Shown here piece by piece: positions 1 through 4,515 of a stretch of DNA of 5,741 nucleotides. The notes below the pieces were generated by a model. The model did not search any database, was not told the origin of the DNA, and was given only the letters and a program-made list of their open reading frames with translations. Both the position numbers and the translations under genes were made by a program. Every line of letters begins with the position of its first letter. The first letter of the stretch is position 1. The DNA is from Candidatus Hodarchaeota archaeon (GTDB lineage Archaea; Asgardarchaeota; Heimdallarchaeia; Hodarchaeales; Hodarchaeaceae): the NCBI GenBank assembly GCA_016840305.1, contig JAEOSP010000135.1:1-5741 (forward strand). Reading direction: 5' to 3'.

Positions 1-233
1 ATGATCTTCAACAGTTTTTAAAAGAAAAAGGGGTTGCTACGGCAATTTATTATCCACTGCCTTTACACCAACAGGAATGTTTCAATTACTTGAGCCATAA
101 TAATAGTGAATTAACTAACGCTGAAATTGCATCTCAAAAGGTTCTTTCCCTACCTGTTTATCCGGAGATGAGAAAAGATGAAATCGAGTATGTGTGTGAA
201 CAAATAGAACGGTTTTTTAGTAGAAAGATCTAA
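1..233 (+). CDS. DegT/DnrJ/EryC1/StrS aminotransferase, C-terminal end (partial)
   Basis: This is the 3' end of a PLP-dependent sugar aminotransferase. The frame starts at base 3 and gives 76 codons before the TAA at 231-233; the start lies outside the window. Visible hallmarks of the family C-terminus are an IYYPLPLHQQ stretch (about residues 16-25 of the fragment) and, near the end, a VLSLPVYPEM block followed by DEIEYVCEQIERFF. Family members transfer an amino group from glutamate to a keto-sugar nucleotide, usually for O-antigen, capsule or glycan synthesis. The catalytic lysine is in the missing part, so activity and substrate cannot be judged. The window ends in the 5' part of another member of the same superfamily, so this may be a polysaccharide locus or a duplicated gene. 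Confidence 0.88.
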   Translation, partial: DLQQFLKEKGVATAIYYPLPLHQQECFNYLSHNNSELTNAEIASQKVLSLPVYPEMRKDEIEYVCEQIERFFSRKI

Positions 234-240
234 TATAGAA

Positions 241-400
241 AATTTCAAATGTCAAAATTCAAAGGTCAAATGAAGGACAAATAGATGAAAATGTCAAATG
301 TCAAAATTCAAAAGACAAAGGAAGTTTGGAATAATGGGGAAATCTGTTAGTGACAAAGGCAAAGGATCAAAATGACCAATGAGAAAATCAAAAGGACAAA
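241..400. repeat. CAAATGTCAAAATTCAAA-type short intergenic repeats
   Basis: The gap after the aminotransferase is made of degenerate A-rich units. The 18-base unit CAAATGTCAAAATTCAAA occurs exactly at 246-263 and again at 295-312. Looser copies (GGTCAAATG, AGACAAAGG, AAAAGGACAAAGG) continue to about 400. A TGGAATAATGGGG block at 327-339 resembles the GGAATAGTGG blocks at 1419 and 4851. No frame here looks coding. The same core recurs at 1370-1465, inside the Xre gene (3769-3828) and at 4881-4925. Origin and function are unknown. Confidence 0.7.
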
Positions 401-445
401 GGAATGTTTGTAAAAACAAAGCTTTTATGATATCGTTATGTGTAT

Positions 446-453
446 AAGGAGGT
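446..453 (+). promoter_or_regulatory. Ribosome binding site that sets the vapB start
   Basis: AAGGAGGT lies 8 bases before the ATG at 462. It supports that ATG over the in-frame ATG at 438, which would place this site inside the coding sequence and add eight residues (MCIRRCID) not expected for the family. Confidence 0.8.
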
Positions 454-461
454 GTATAGAT

Positions 462-668
462 ATGCGCACAAACATAGTTTTAGATGATAAACTTATAGAA
501 AGAGCTTTAAAGGTATCAGGGTTACGAACAAAAAAAGAGCTTATTACCATTGCACTTAAAGAATTTGTTAGGAACCGTAGCCGTCTCGATATACGGGAAC
601 TTAAAGGGAAAATAAACTTTAGTGATGGATACAATTATAAAAAATTGCGACAGGGCAGGAATTCATGA
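462..668 (+). CDS. vapB: VapB-type antitoxin (ribbon-helix-helix)
   Basis: This 68-residue antitoxin is expected to bind and neutralise the PIN RNase encoded next to it and to repress the operon. Residues 1-39 (MRTNIVLDDKLIERALKVSG and the following helix) match the ribbon-helix-helix DNA-binding part of VapB/DUF2191 proteins: a short basic beta strand, then two helices ending in LKEFVRNR. Residues 42-68, including the LRELKGKI-like segment (here IRELKGKI) and a YNYKKLR tail, match the toxin-binding C-terminus of this family. The start at 462 is chosen because AAGGAGGT sits 8 bases upstream. The stop overlaps the toxin ATG (ATGA, 665-668), which implies translational coupling. Length and domain order are normal for the family and nothing looks broken. 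Confidence 0.9.
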   Translation: MRTNIVLDDKLIERALKVSGLRTKKELITIALKEFVRNRSRLDIRELKGKINFSDGYNYKKLRQGRNS

Positions 669-1063
669 TTTTAGTTGATACATCTGTGTTAATAGATTAT
701 TTGAAAGGCAAAAATAATTCTGCAACCGACAAGCTTAATACAATCATCGAGCTTAACATTCCCTTTGGAATTACCTCCCAAATCTATCAAGAACTACTTC
801 AAGGAACCGAAAGCCAGAAAGACTTTGACATCCTTAAGAAATACCTTAATACGTTTACTTTTTATTTGGCAATGGATGAAAAACAATCCTATGAAGAAGC
901 AGCACGTATTTATTTCCTTTGTCGCAAGAAAGGGATAACAGTCAGAAGTTCGACAGATTGTCTTATTGTTCAAATTGTGAGAGAACACAATCTTAAGTTG
1001 TTACACAATGATAAAGATTTCGACAACATCAAAAAGGTCATTCCTGAATTAGAATACTTTTAA
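665..1063 (+). CDS. vapC: VapC-type PIN-domain ribonuclease toxin
   Basis: This 132-residue PIN-domain protein is the toxin of the pair. VapC toxins are metal-dependent endoribonucleases that usually cut tRNA or rRNA in the cytoplasm and arrest growth when free of antitoxin. The acidic residues expected in the active site are visible: D5 in MILVDTSVLIDYL, E43 in QIYQELLQG, D98 in RSSTDCLI, and D116 (with D118) in LLHNDKDF. The length is typical and there is no frameshift, so it should be active. Its ATG overlaps the antitoxin stop by four bases. A 16-base stretch in this gene (791-806, encoding ELLQG) is repeated exactly at 3011-3026 in a remnant region. The RNA target cannot be inferred from sequence. 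Confidence 0.92.
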   Translation: MILVDTSVLIDYLKGKNNSATDKLNTIIELNIPFGITSQIYQELLQGTESQKDFDILKKYLNTFTFYLAMDEKQSYEEAARIYFLCRKKGITVRSSTDCLIVQIVREHNLKLLHNDKDFDNIKKVIPELEYF

Positions 1064-1124
1064 TGTGCATTAATATTAATATGGTTAGTTCAATAACGAA
1101 TTGTAACACAGAGGAAAATAGGGA

Positions 1125-1355
1125 ATGAAAATAGAATATGACAACGAAGTAGATGCCCTCTATATTCGTTTGCAAGAAAAGCATGTATCTCGAACAGTAG
1201 AAATAGTCGAAGGGTTGAATCTTGATCTGGATGAAAATGGGAAGCTAATTGGATTAGAAGTTTTAGACGCCACGAAAAGATATCCTTTGACTGACGTTTT
1301 CAATATTTCTACTGAGAATTTGATTCTTGAAGAAAAGCTGATAAAAACAGGATGA
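1125..1355 (+). CDS. DUF2283 family protein
   Basis: This 76-residue protein matches DUF2283. It opens with MKIEYDNEVDALYIRLQ, has a central GLNLDLDENGKLIGLEVLDA block (about residues 29-48) and a short acidic/hydrophobic tail. A GAGGA site at 1111-1115 supports the ATG at 1125. The molecular function of DUF2283 is not established. Members are small beta-rich proteins often found beside DUF4258 (RelE-like) genes, which has led to their being regarded as possible antitoxins. No such partner is present: 61 bases separate it from vapC upstream, and only repeats and a hicA remnant follow. It could be co-transcribed with vapBC because no terminator is apparent between them. Confidence 0.85.
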   Translation: MKIEYDNEVDALYIRLQEKHVSRTVEIVEGLNLDLDENGKLIGLEVLDATKRYPLTDVFNISTENLILEEKLIKTG

Positions 1356-1367
1356 TGGGGCAGTCTA

Positions 1368-1465
1368 GACTACAAATTACAAATGACAAAGACCAAAGCT
1401 CAAAGGACAAAAGAAGCATGGAATAGTGCGGAGATGGAAGAGTGGAATGGTGGAATGGGTTGGTT
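1368..1465. repeat. CAAATGACAAA / GGAATAGTG-type composite repeat
   Basis: The DNA after the DUF2283 gene holds two repeat styles side by side. First come CAAA-type units (ACAAATGACAAAGACC, then CTCAAAGGACAAAAG). Then come TGGAATAGTG and AGTGGAATGGTGGAATGG, and finally GGTTGGTTAGTTGG. The same two styles adjoin at 4844-4925, there in the opposite order. From 1466 to 1534 nothing recognisable is seen. No coding frame is supported between 1356 and 1534. Confidence 0.6.
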
Positions 1466-1534
1466 AGTTGGTTGAATTAGTGAATGTTGCGTGTTGCGGG
1501 TTTCAAATTCAGTATAGAGTAGCCTACTAACTGA

Positions 1535-1759
1535 AAAACTCAACTGAAGATATTCAAACAATATGGATGTAGCTATAAGAGGAAGAAAGGATCACATCAT
1601 GTCCTAATATATCCTGGAGCTAAGCGAGCAGTTGTCATACCAGAATATGATGAAATTGATGTAGGGTCCAGATTTACGCAAAGAAATCACAACCACAGAA
1701 TTTCACAGAATGGTAAGCAGTTTAGAATCAGAAGGGAACCTGCAGCACAGAATTGTTGA
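1535..1759 (+). pseudogene. hicA: hicA toxin remnant
   Basis: A frame without a start codon runs from just after a stop at 1532-1534 to a TGA at 1757-1759. Its first part reads like the body of a HicA (YcfA-type) mRNA interferase: IFKQYGCSYKRKKGSHHVLI (1550-1609), then YPGAKRAVVIPEYDEIDVG (to about 1666). The KGSHH segment contains the histidine used for catalysis in HicA proteins. The N-terminal start and first strand are missing. After about 1666 the frame runs into unrelated repeat DNA (ACCACAGAATTTCACAGAATG), so the second half of the toxin fold is lost. It is almost certainly non-functional. A HicB antitoxin gene survives at 3200-3415 on the other strand and may be its former partner, though that is inference. 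Confidence 0.65.
1681..1710. repeat. ACCACAGA...CACAGA-type degenerate repeat
   Basis: The stretch around ACCACAGAATTTCACAGAATG resembles the degenerate CACAGAG-type intergenic repeats seen in many environmental bacterial genomes. It begins where similarity to HicA stops, so it marks the breakpoint of that remnant. Identification rests on resemblance only. Confidence 0.4.
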
Positions 1760-1784
1760 CTTAAACTGTAAAGTTTGATAGTAT
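1756..1784 (+). promoter_or_regulatory. Sigma70-like promoter of the abrB remnant / PIN module
   Basis: TTGACT (1756-1761) and TAGTAT (1779-1784) are separated by 17 bases, with a TGA extended -10 just before the second hexamer. Between them lies an inverted repeat, AAACT-GTAA-AGTTT (1763-1776), placed where an autoregulating antitoxin could block polymerase. Transcription would begin near 1791, about 29 bases before the ATG of the abrB remnant, and could continue into the module at 1968-2614. Confidence 0.65.
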
Positions 1785-1819
1785 TTAAAAAAGTAAATTC
1801 TCACTTTAACGTTAGGAAA

Positions 1820-1984
1820 ATGAAGGTACTAAAAGCAAAAATACCTTCAAAAGGTCAAATAACCATACCCAAAAAACTAAGGGGGAAAATTTTTAAATAT
1901 CTTTGGCTAGCATTTCTGTTGCAGGATCATTCAATAAAGGAAATATTTGTTTTAAAGGAGGTTTTTCATGGCAATCCAATCTGA
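1820..1984 (+). pseudogene. AbrB/MazE-like (SpoVT fold) antitoxin, truncated
   Basis: The first 24 residues, MKVLKAKIPSKGQITIPKKL plus RGKI (1820-1891), match the start of the swapped-hairpin DNA-binding domain of AbrB/MazE antitoxins, with the diagnostic SKGQITIPK motif. The similarity then stops: the usual LGLKPGD and second beta-hairpin are absent. The remaining frame encodes an unrelated stretch that runs over the next gene's ribosome site and ends 17 bases inside it. The complete domain needs about 45-50 residues, so the 55-residue product probably cannot fold as an AbrB dimer. A good promoter remains upstream, so it may still be transcribed as a leader for the next two genes. An AGGA at 1814-1817 is too close to the ATG to be a strong ribosome site. 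Confidence 0.7.
1954..1961 (+). promoter_or_regulatory. Ribosome binding site of the second antitoxin
   Basis: AAAGGAGG lies 6 bases before the ATG at 1968. It is near consensus and lies within the run-on frame of the abrB remnant. Confidence 0.8.
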
Positions 1985-2195
1985 ACTGAAAAAAGAAATA
2001 GAAGAACTCCCTAATGAAATGCAGAAGAAAATATTAAAATTAGTTCGTTTTTTTAAAAAAGAGTTCCTTTTAGCAGCAAAAACGCAAAGGAAGGGGAAAG
2101 CCATGTTGGCAATTGATAACATTGCTATTGAAACCGGTATTGATGATCTGGCTGTTCAGCATGATCATTATATTTATGGAACTCAAAAAAAATGA
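1968..2195 (+). CDS. VapB-superfamily (DUF2281-like) antitoxin
   Basis: This 75-residue antitoxin partners the PIN protein encoded by the next gene. The N-terminal half has the pattern of DUF2281-like antitoxins: an amphipathic segment ELKKEIEELPNEMQKKIL (residues 4-21) followed by a basic LVRFFKKEF helix, corresponding to the family's LP.E.Q..VL.FV.FL pattern. The C-terminal signature TGIDDLAVQHDHYIYGT (about residues 56-72) is a known tail of antitoxins that precede PIN toxins and probably wraps the toxin active site. A strong AAAGGAGG fixes the start. The stop overlaps the toxin ATG (ATGA, 2192-2195). No DNA-binding domain is obvious, so repression may depend on the complex or on another protein. 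The promoter at 1756-1784 could serve it. Confidence 0.82.
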   Translation: MAIQSELKKEIEELPNEMQKKILKLVRFFKKEFLLAAKTQRKGKAMLAIDNIAIETGIDDLAVQHDHYIYGTQKK

Positions 2196-2614
2196 AGCTT
2201 ATATTTGTAGATACTTCAGCTTGGTTAGCTTTGGTTAATAAGTCTGATAATTTTCATGAAAAAGCTAAATTTATACGAGACAATTTGATGAAACAAAATA
2301 CGAGGTTCTTGGTTACAGATTATGTAATTGCAGAGATTGGTAATTGCTTAAGCCGTCTTAATTTCAGAAAAGCAGGCATTAAACTTATTGAATACATAAG
2401 AGAATATGAGGATATTGAAATTACAAAAATAGACAATGAAATATTTGAAAAAGCCTGGACACTATATTCTAGCTGCAAAGATAAAGAATGGGGACTCACT
2501 GATTGTACAAGTTTTATTGTAATGAATGAATGGGATATTACTGAAGCTTTTTCTACAGATCATCATTTCGAACAAGCTGGTTTTAAGATTTTATTGAAAA
2601 ATGAAGATGTGTAA
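2192..2614 (+). CDS. PIN-domain ribonuclease toxin (VapC-like)
   Basis: This 140-residue PIN-domain protein belongs to a different subgroup from the VapC at 665. The metal-binding acids are all visible: D7 in IFVDTSAWLAL, E48 in DYVIAEIGNCL, D104 in WGLTDCTSF, and D123 in STDHHFEQAGF. The TDHHF...GF ending is typical of PIN toxins paired with small HDHYLYG-tailed antitoxins, as here. It should act as a cytoplasmic metal-dependent endoribonuclease that is silenced by the upstream protein. The four-base overlap suggests coupled translation. Length is normal and there is no truncation. It is followed by 68 bases without a clear terminator hairpin, then a gene on the opposite strand. Confidence 0.9.
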   Translation: MKLIFVDTSAWLALVNKSDNFHEKAKFIRDNLMKQNTRFLVTDYVIAEIGNCLSRLNFRKAGIKLIEYIREYEDIEITKIDNEIFEKAWTLYSSCKDKEWGLTDCTSFIVMNEWDITEAFSTDHHFEQAGFKILLKNEDV

Positions 2615-2682
2615 CATTTTAATTACAAGCCTATTTACCTAAAACTCTTGCAACCATCTTTCTAAATCCCCTATATTCCTTT

Positions 2683-2895
2683 CTATTCATTAAGGAACAT
2701 TCTGCCTTTGTCTTTGACAATTGTAAAATCTTTTAATCCTAATTTATGGCAGAGGGATTCCACGTCAATTTTTCCTCTGGTTTTAATCCACTGCGTTGGT
2801 GTAATCCCTTTACTTTTAATTTCTTCATCAATCTCTTCACGCACCTTGTGAATCCAATTAAGCGAATTGGTTTCCCACATTTTATTACTGTTCAT
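2683..2895 (-). CDS. Hypothetical 70-residue protein, second gene of a broken operon
   Basis: This small protein is not assigned to a named family. Residues 1-20 contain MWETNSLNWIHKVREEIDEE, a Trp-rich amphipathic start of a kind seen in small genes of toxin-antitoxin-rich genomes. Residues 30-48 (ITPTQWIKTRGKIDVESLC) could form a helix-turn. The tail KGRMFLNE is short and charged. There is no signal peptide or membrane segment. The start is certain in practice: a full-length Shine-Dalgarno site (AGGAGGTGAT) lies 5 bases upstream. That site is embedded in the last codons of an upstream reading frame (2885-3013, minus) that overlaps this gene by 11 bases, so the two were once an operon. By position it may be an antitoxin or a second subunit, but this is inference. 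Confidence 0.75.
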   Translation of the reverse strand: MNSNKMWETNSLNWIHKVREEIDEEIKSKGITPTQWIKTRGKIDVESLCHKLGLKDFTIVKDKGRMFLNE

Positions 2896-3013
2896 ATTCT
2901 ATCACCTCCTCTGGTGAGACAATTTCTATCAATGGGCAACCAATTGCACCATTAAAGATCTTCAAATGATTATATGTCGGAATTAAAAAGCATTCAAGCA
3001 AATTTAATAGGAA
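2885..3013 (-). pseudogene. C-terminal remnant of a toxin-like (possibly PIN) gene
   Basis: A minus-strand frame, open from just below a stop at 3014-3016 down to the TAA at 2885-2887, ends with a protein-like sequence: IPTYNHLKIFNGAIG, then CPLIEIVSPEEVIEYEQ. An ending of the type I(V/L)(S/T)PEE(V/F)(I/L)E is common at the C-terminus of PIN-domain proteins, whose last strand and helix follow a loop such as NHLK. No start codon is present. The reading breaks near 2987-3013, where a plus-strand antitoxin-like remnant begins to overlap. The active-site part is gone, so it is not functional. The family assignment is tentative. That it once was a coding 3' end is supported by the 11-base overlap with a good downstream gene. 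Confidence 0.45.
2901..2910 (-). promoter_or_regulatory. Full-consensus ribosome binding site inside an upstream frame
   Basis: On the minus strand this reads AGGAGGTGAT, a ten-base match to the 16S anti-Shine-Dalgarno, 5 bases before the ATG at 2895. The same bases encode the Glu-Glu-Val-Ile of the upstream C-terminal remnant. Confidence 0.85.
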
Positions 3014-3161
3014 CTACTTCAAGGAAATGAAAAACCGTCTAATAGAAGGAAGAAGGAATCATCAACTCGCCCAAGACATAAAAAAAGCAAGAGAGGAATT
3101 TGGGCGGGGTGAAGTTAAAAGAGGAACGGTGGACGATCTTATGCGCGAGCTGTCAATGTAG
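2970..3161 (+). pseudogene. Antitoxin-like C-terminal remnant
   Basis: A plus-strand frame runs from after a TGA at 2967-2969 to the TAG at 3159-3161. The only ATG, at 3027, would give 44 residues. The sequence looks coding from about 3027: KNRLIEGRRNHQLAQDIKKA followed by REEFGRGEVKRGTVDDLMRE. A basic, helical segment of the kind LAxDIxKAxxEFxxG ending in a DDLMxEL motif is typical of the toxin-binding tail of small antitoxins, including Phd/YefM-like and VapB types. The N-terminal DNA-binding half is missing. AAGGAA sits directly against the ATG and is a poor ribosome site. Whether the 44-residue tail is still translated is open. It overlaps the minus-strand remnant over about 40 bases, so a rearrangement junction probably lies near 2985-3025. 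Confidence 0.45.
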
Positions 3162-3199
3162 TGTTGGTTATGATTTACATTTCATTCCATGATGATTTA

Positions 3200-3415
3200 C
3201 TATGCATAAGCTAATTTACCTTTGGGCCGAGGTATAGATCTCCCCTCACTTTTTGCAGTTTCTATCCATTCAGATATAATTACCTGAACATTACTTATAA
3301 CATCTTCGTAAGTCTTACCATCAGCCATGCATCCTGGAAGCTCTGGTACTTCAGCAATATAGGCTTCGTCTTCATCGCTCCAATAAACGATAACCTCATA
3401 CTTATATGGGCTCAT
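3200..3415 (-). CDS. hicB: HicB-family antitoxin (orphan)
   Basis: This 71-residue protein is a short HicB. It has the partial RNase H-like fold pattern of the family: YKYEVIVYWSDEDEAYIAEV (residues 4-23), the diagnostic PELPGCMADGKTYEDVISNV (24-43), and a helix with IISEWIETAKSEGRSIPRP. It lacks a C-terminal HTH or RHH domain, as is usual for the shortest members. HicB proteins normally bind and block a HicA mRNA interferase encoded directly beside them, but neither flank carries hicA. It is the last gene of a minus-strand run after copG and an Xre gene, 22 bases downstream of the latter. A purine-rich AAGGGG (3419-3424) is only 3 bases from the ATG, so initiation may be weak. A dead hicA lies at 1535-1759 on the other strand. 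Confidence 0.88.
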   Translation of the reverse strand: MSPYKYEVIVYWSDEDEAYIAEVPELPGCMADGKTYEDVISNVQVIISEWIETAKSEGRSIPRPKGKLAYA

Positions 3416-3437
3416 TTTCCCCTTATTAGTAGGATAT

Positions 3438-3827
3438 TTAATTTTTTCTATATACGTATTCCGGATGATCTTTTATTATTTCAAGCAGTCTCAGTGCAGA
3501 CTGAGCTGACTGCCTTCTCCCCGCTTCCCAAGCCTGAACAGTTTTAACGCTTACATTTAGAATTTCAGAAAAAATGCTCTGACTCACTTTTAATGAAGCT
3601 CGTAGTTTTACAATATCCTTGGCTTTCATAGGATTTGGGGGATCGGGGGTAAGCAATTCCAATGTTTTCAAATTCTTTTTTCCTTTATGGTATTGTACTG
3701 CTTCATTAAGACTTCTTTTTAATTTTTCGTACACGTCCAAATCAAGTCGATTTCTATTGACATTGAAGTTTTGAACTTTGACATTATTTATATCATTCAT
3801 TGGCATTGGGATTTTGAACTTTGACAT
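3438..3827 (-). CDS. Xre/HigA-like helix-turn-helix antitoxin or regulator with repeat-derived N-terminus
   Basis: This 129-residue protein has a C-terminal Cro/C1-type HTH: KDIVKLRASLKVSQSIFSEI (residues 70-89) and NVSVKTVQAWEAGRRQSAQS (91-110), ending in ALRLLEIIKDHPEYV. This is the HigA/NadS-type antitoxin pattern, in which residues such as L..SQ..F and S..T...WE.G.R build the DNA-recognition helix. Residues 33-60 form the usual helical lead-in. Residues 1-24 do not look like family sequence and are encoded by two 17-base copies of the local intergenic repeat. The first ATG is only 9 bases after the copG stop. AAGGG (3840-3844) is a possible ribosome site. A GTG at 3732-3734 (residue 32) is an alternative start nearer the family length. 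No RelE/HigB toxin gene is next to it. Confidence 0.82.
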   Translation of the reverse strand: MSKFKIPMPMNDINNVKVQNFNVNRNRLDLDVYEKLKRSLNEAVQYHKGKKNLKTLELLTPDPPNPMKAKDIVKLRASLKVSQSIFSEILNVSVKTVQAWEAGRRQSAQSALRLLEIIKDHPEYVYRKN

Positions 3828-3828
3828 T
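3769..3828 (-). repeat. Two AATGTCAAAGTTCAAAA copies inside the Xre gene
   Basis: On the minus strand AATGTCAAAGTTCAAAA occurs exactly at 3812-3828 and 3769-3785, 43 bases apart and therefore in different reading frames. They read MSKFKI and NVKVQN respectively. Each differs by one internal base from the AATGTCAAAATTCAAA core of the intergenic repeats at 248-263 and 297-312. Confidence 0.75.
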
Positions 3829-3836
3829 CCCTGTAT

Positions 3837-4100
3837 TTACCCTTCTTTTATCTCTCTTTCAACACCCTTTGAGAGTAAATACCTCATTAAAGCATTATAA
3901 GATAAACCCCTTTTGTGAGCAACGACCTTTATTTTTTCTAACAATCCAGGATCTATCTTTAATGGTATTGATTTTAATTTGCTTCTCTTAAAAGTATCAT
4001 TACATTTTTCCATGTCATCCCAGTAGTCTGCTGAAGAATGAGATTCCCAAAATTTTCTTTCTTCCTTCTCGGTTTTAAATTCGGGTATTTTTCTAGCCAT
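3837..4100 (-). CDS. CopG/BrnA-type antitoxin (orphan)
   Basis: This 87-residue protein matches the CopG-type antitoxin family found with BrnT-like toxins. Its N-terminus has the family motif IPEFKTEKEERKFWESHSSA followed by DYWDD (residues 5-29). Residues 43-83 form a ribbon-helix-helix: the strand LKSIPLKID, then helices GLLEKIKVVAHKRGLSYNAL and RYLLSKGVERE. The beta strand would contact the operator, and such proteins normally repress their own operon together with the toxin. No toxin gene lies upstream or downstream: the upstream side has 62 bases of repeat-like DNA and then the end of a DUF5615 gene. No convincing ribosome site precedes the ATG, but the conserved N-terminal motif supports it. 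It is probably the first gene of an operon with the Xre and hicB genes. Confidence 0.86.
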   Translation of the reverse strand: MARKIPEFKTEKEERKFWESHSSADYWDDMEKCNDTFKRSKLKSIPLKIDPGLLEKIKVVAHKRGLSYNALMRYLLSKGVEREIKEG

Positions 4101-4107
4101 TGTAAAA

Positions 4108-4162
4108 CGTATCTGCTTTGGAGTGATTTGCGCAGATGAATGCTAATAATCCAGATATTAAT
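4108..4162. repeat. GCGCAGATGAATGC-type degenerate repeat
   Basis: The gap between copG and the DUF5615 gene contains ATTTGCGCAGATGAATGCTAA. This resembles the degenerate CGCAGATGAACGCAGAT intergenic repeats seen in many environmental genomes. ATTCATCT follows at 4160-4167 as a partial inverse of AGATGAAT. I see no clear promoter for the copG operon in it. Identification rests on resemblance. Confidence 0.4.
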
Positions 4163-4513
4163 TCATCTAATCCTATATCCTGATTTGGATAGAACTATAA
4201 GTTTCCCTTTGAAGGAGCTAGCATGATAATTCTCAAAGAGGTTTTCCAAAGCAAGAAATATATCTTCTAACAAAGGTGGGTGTATTCTGATTAGAATTAT
4301 GCCTGATAAGTTTTGAGGGGGATATCTGAGAATATTTCCAAAGTGTTTATCAAAGGCGATAACAGTTCTTTCCTCTTTTTTTGCCACATCGATGATACTA
4401 TCATCCGTGGCTTGAAGAATACCCAATTCATAGAGATTTTTAACATCATGGCCTAATTCTTGGAGATAGCTTATAACAGGAGGAAATATATTTTCATCAG
4501 CAAGGAATCTCAA
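4163..4513 (-). CDS. DUF5615 PIN-like toxin
   Basis: This 116-residue protein is a DUF5615 member, a PIN-like (Mut7-C related) fold regarded as the toxin of DUF433/DUF5615 pairs, presumably a nuclease. It starts with the family hallmark RFLADENIFPPVISYLQELG, with D6 as the first expected metal ligand. ATDDSIIDVAKKEERTVIAF (residues 35-54) contains the second acidic cluster, and D55 lies in FDKHFG, the third. A VLSKSGYRIR tail closes the protein. The start codon is TTG (4511-4513), preceded by AAAGGTGA at 4521-4528 inside the last codons of the DUF433 gene. Two bases separate the two genes, implying coupled translation. The weak start codon may keep toxin output below antitoxin output. Biochemical activity of the family is less well characterised than VapC. 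Confidence 0.88.
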   Translation of the reverse strand: MRFLADENIFPPVISYLQELGHDVKNLYELGILQATDDSIIDVAKKEERTVIAFDKHFGNILRYPPQNLSGIILIRIHPPLLEDIFLALENLFENYHASSFKGKLIVLSKSGYRIR

Positions 4514-4515
4514 TA

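Noticed and set aside
246..312. Exact 18-base repeat pair as a possible CRISPR array
   Set aside because: Only two exact copies, A-rich and non-palindromic, with no regular spacing beyond one interval and no cas genes; the unit recurs degenerately elsewhere.
407..431. TTGTAA...TATGAT upstream of vapB as a promoter
   Set aside because: The hexamers are only 12 bases apart, too close for sigma70; the vapBC promoter was not located.
425..634. Minus-strand open frame
   Set aside because: Lies opposite the vapB coding sequence, has low-complexity Ser/Phe/Ile composition and no ribosome site.
794..988. Minus-strand open frame
   Set aside because: Antisense shadow of vapC; no family pattern and no ribosome site.
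1070..1081. ATTAATATTAAT perfect palindrome after vapC as terminator or operator
   Set aside because: Pure AT, no GC stem and no following T-run; such palindromes are expected in AT-rich spacers.
2746..2955. Plus-strand open frame
   Set aside because: Antisense to the 70-residue gene, which has a perfect ribosome site and plausible protein sequence.
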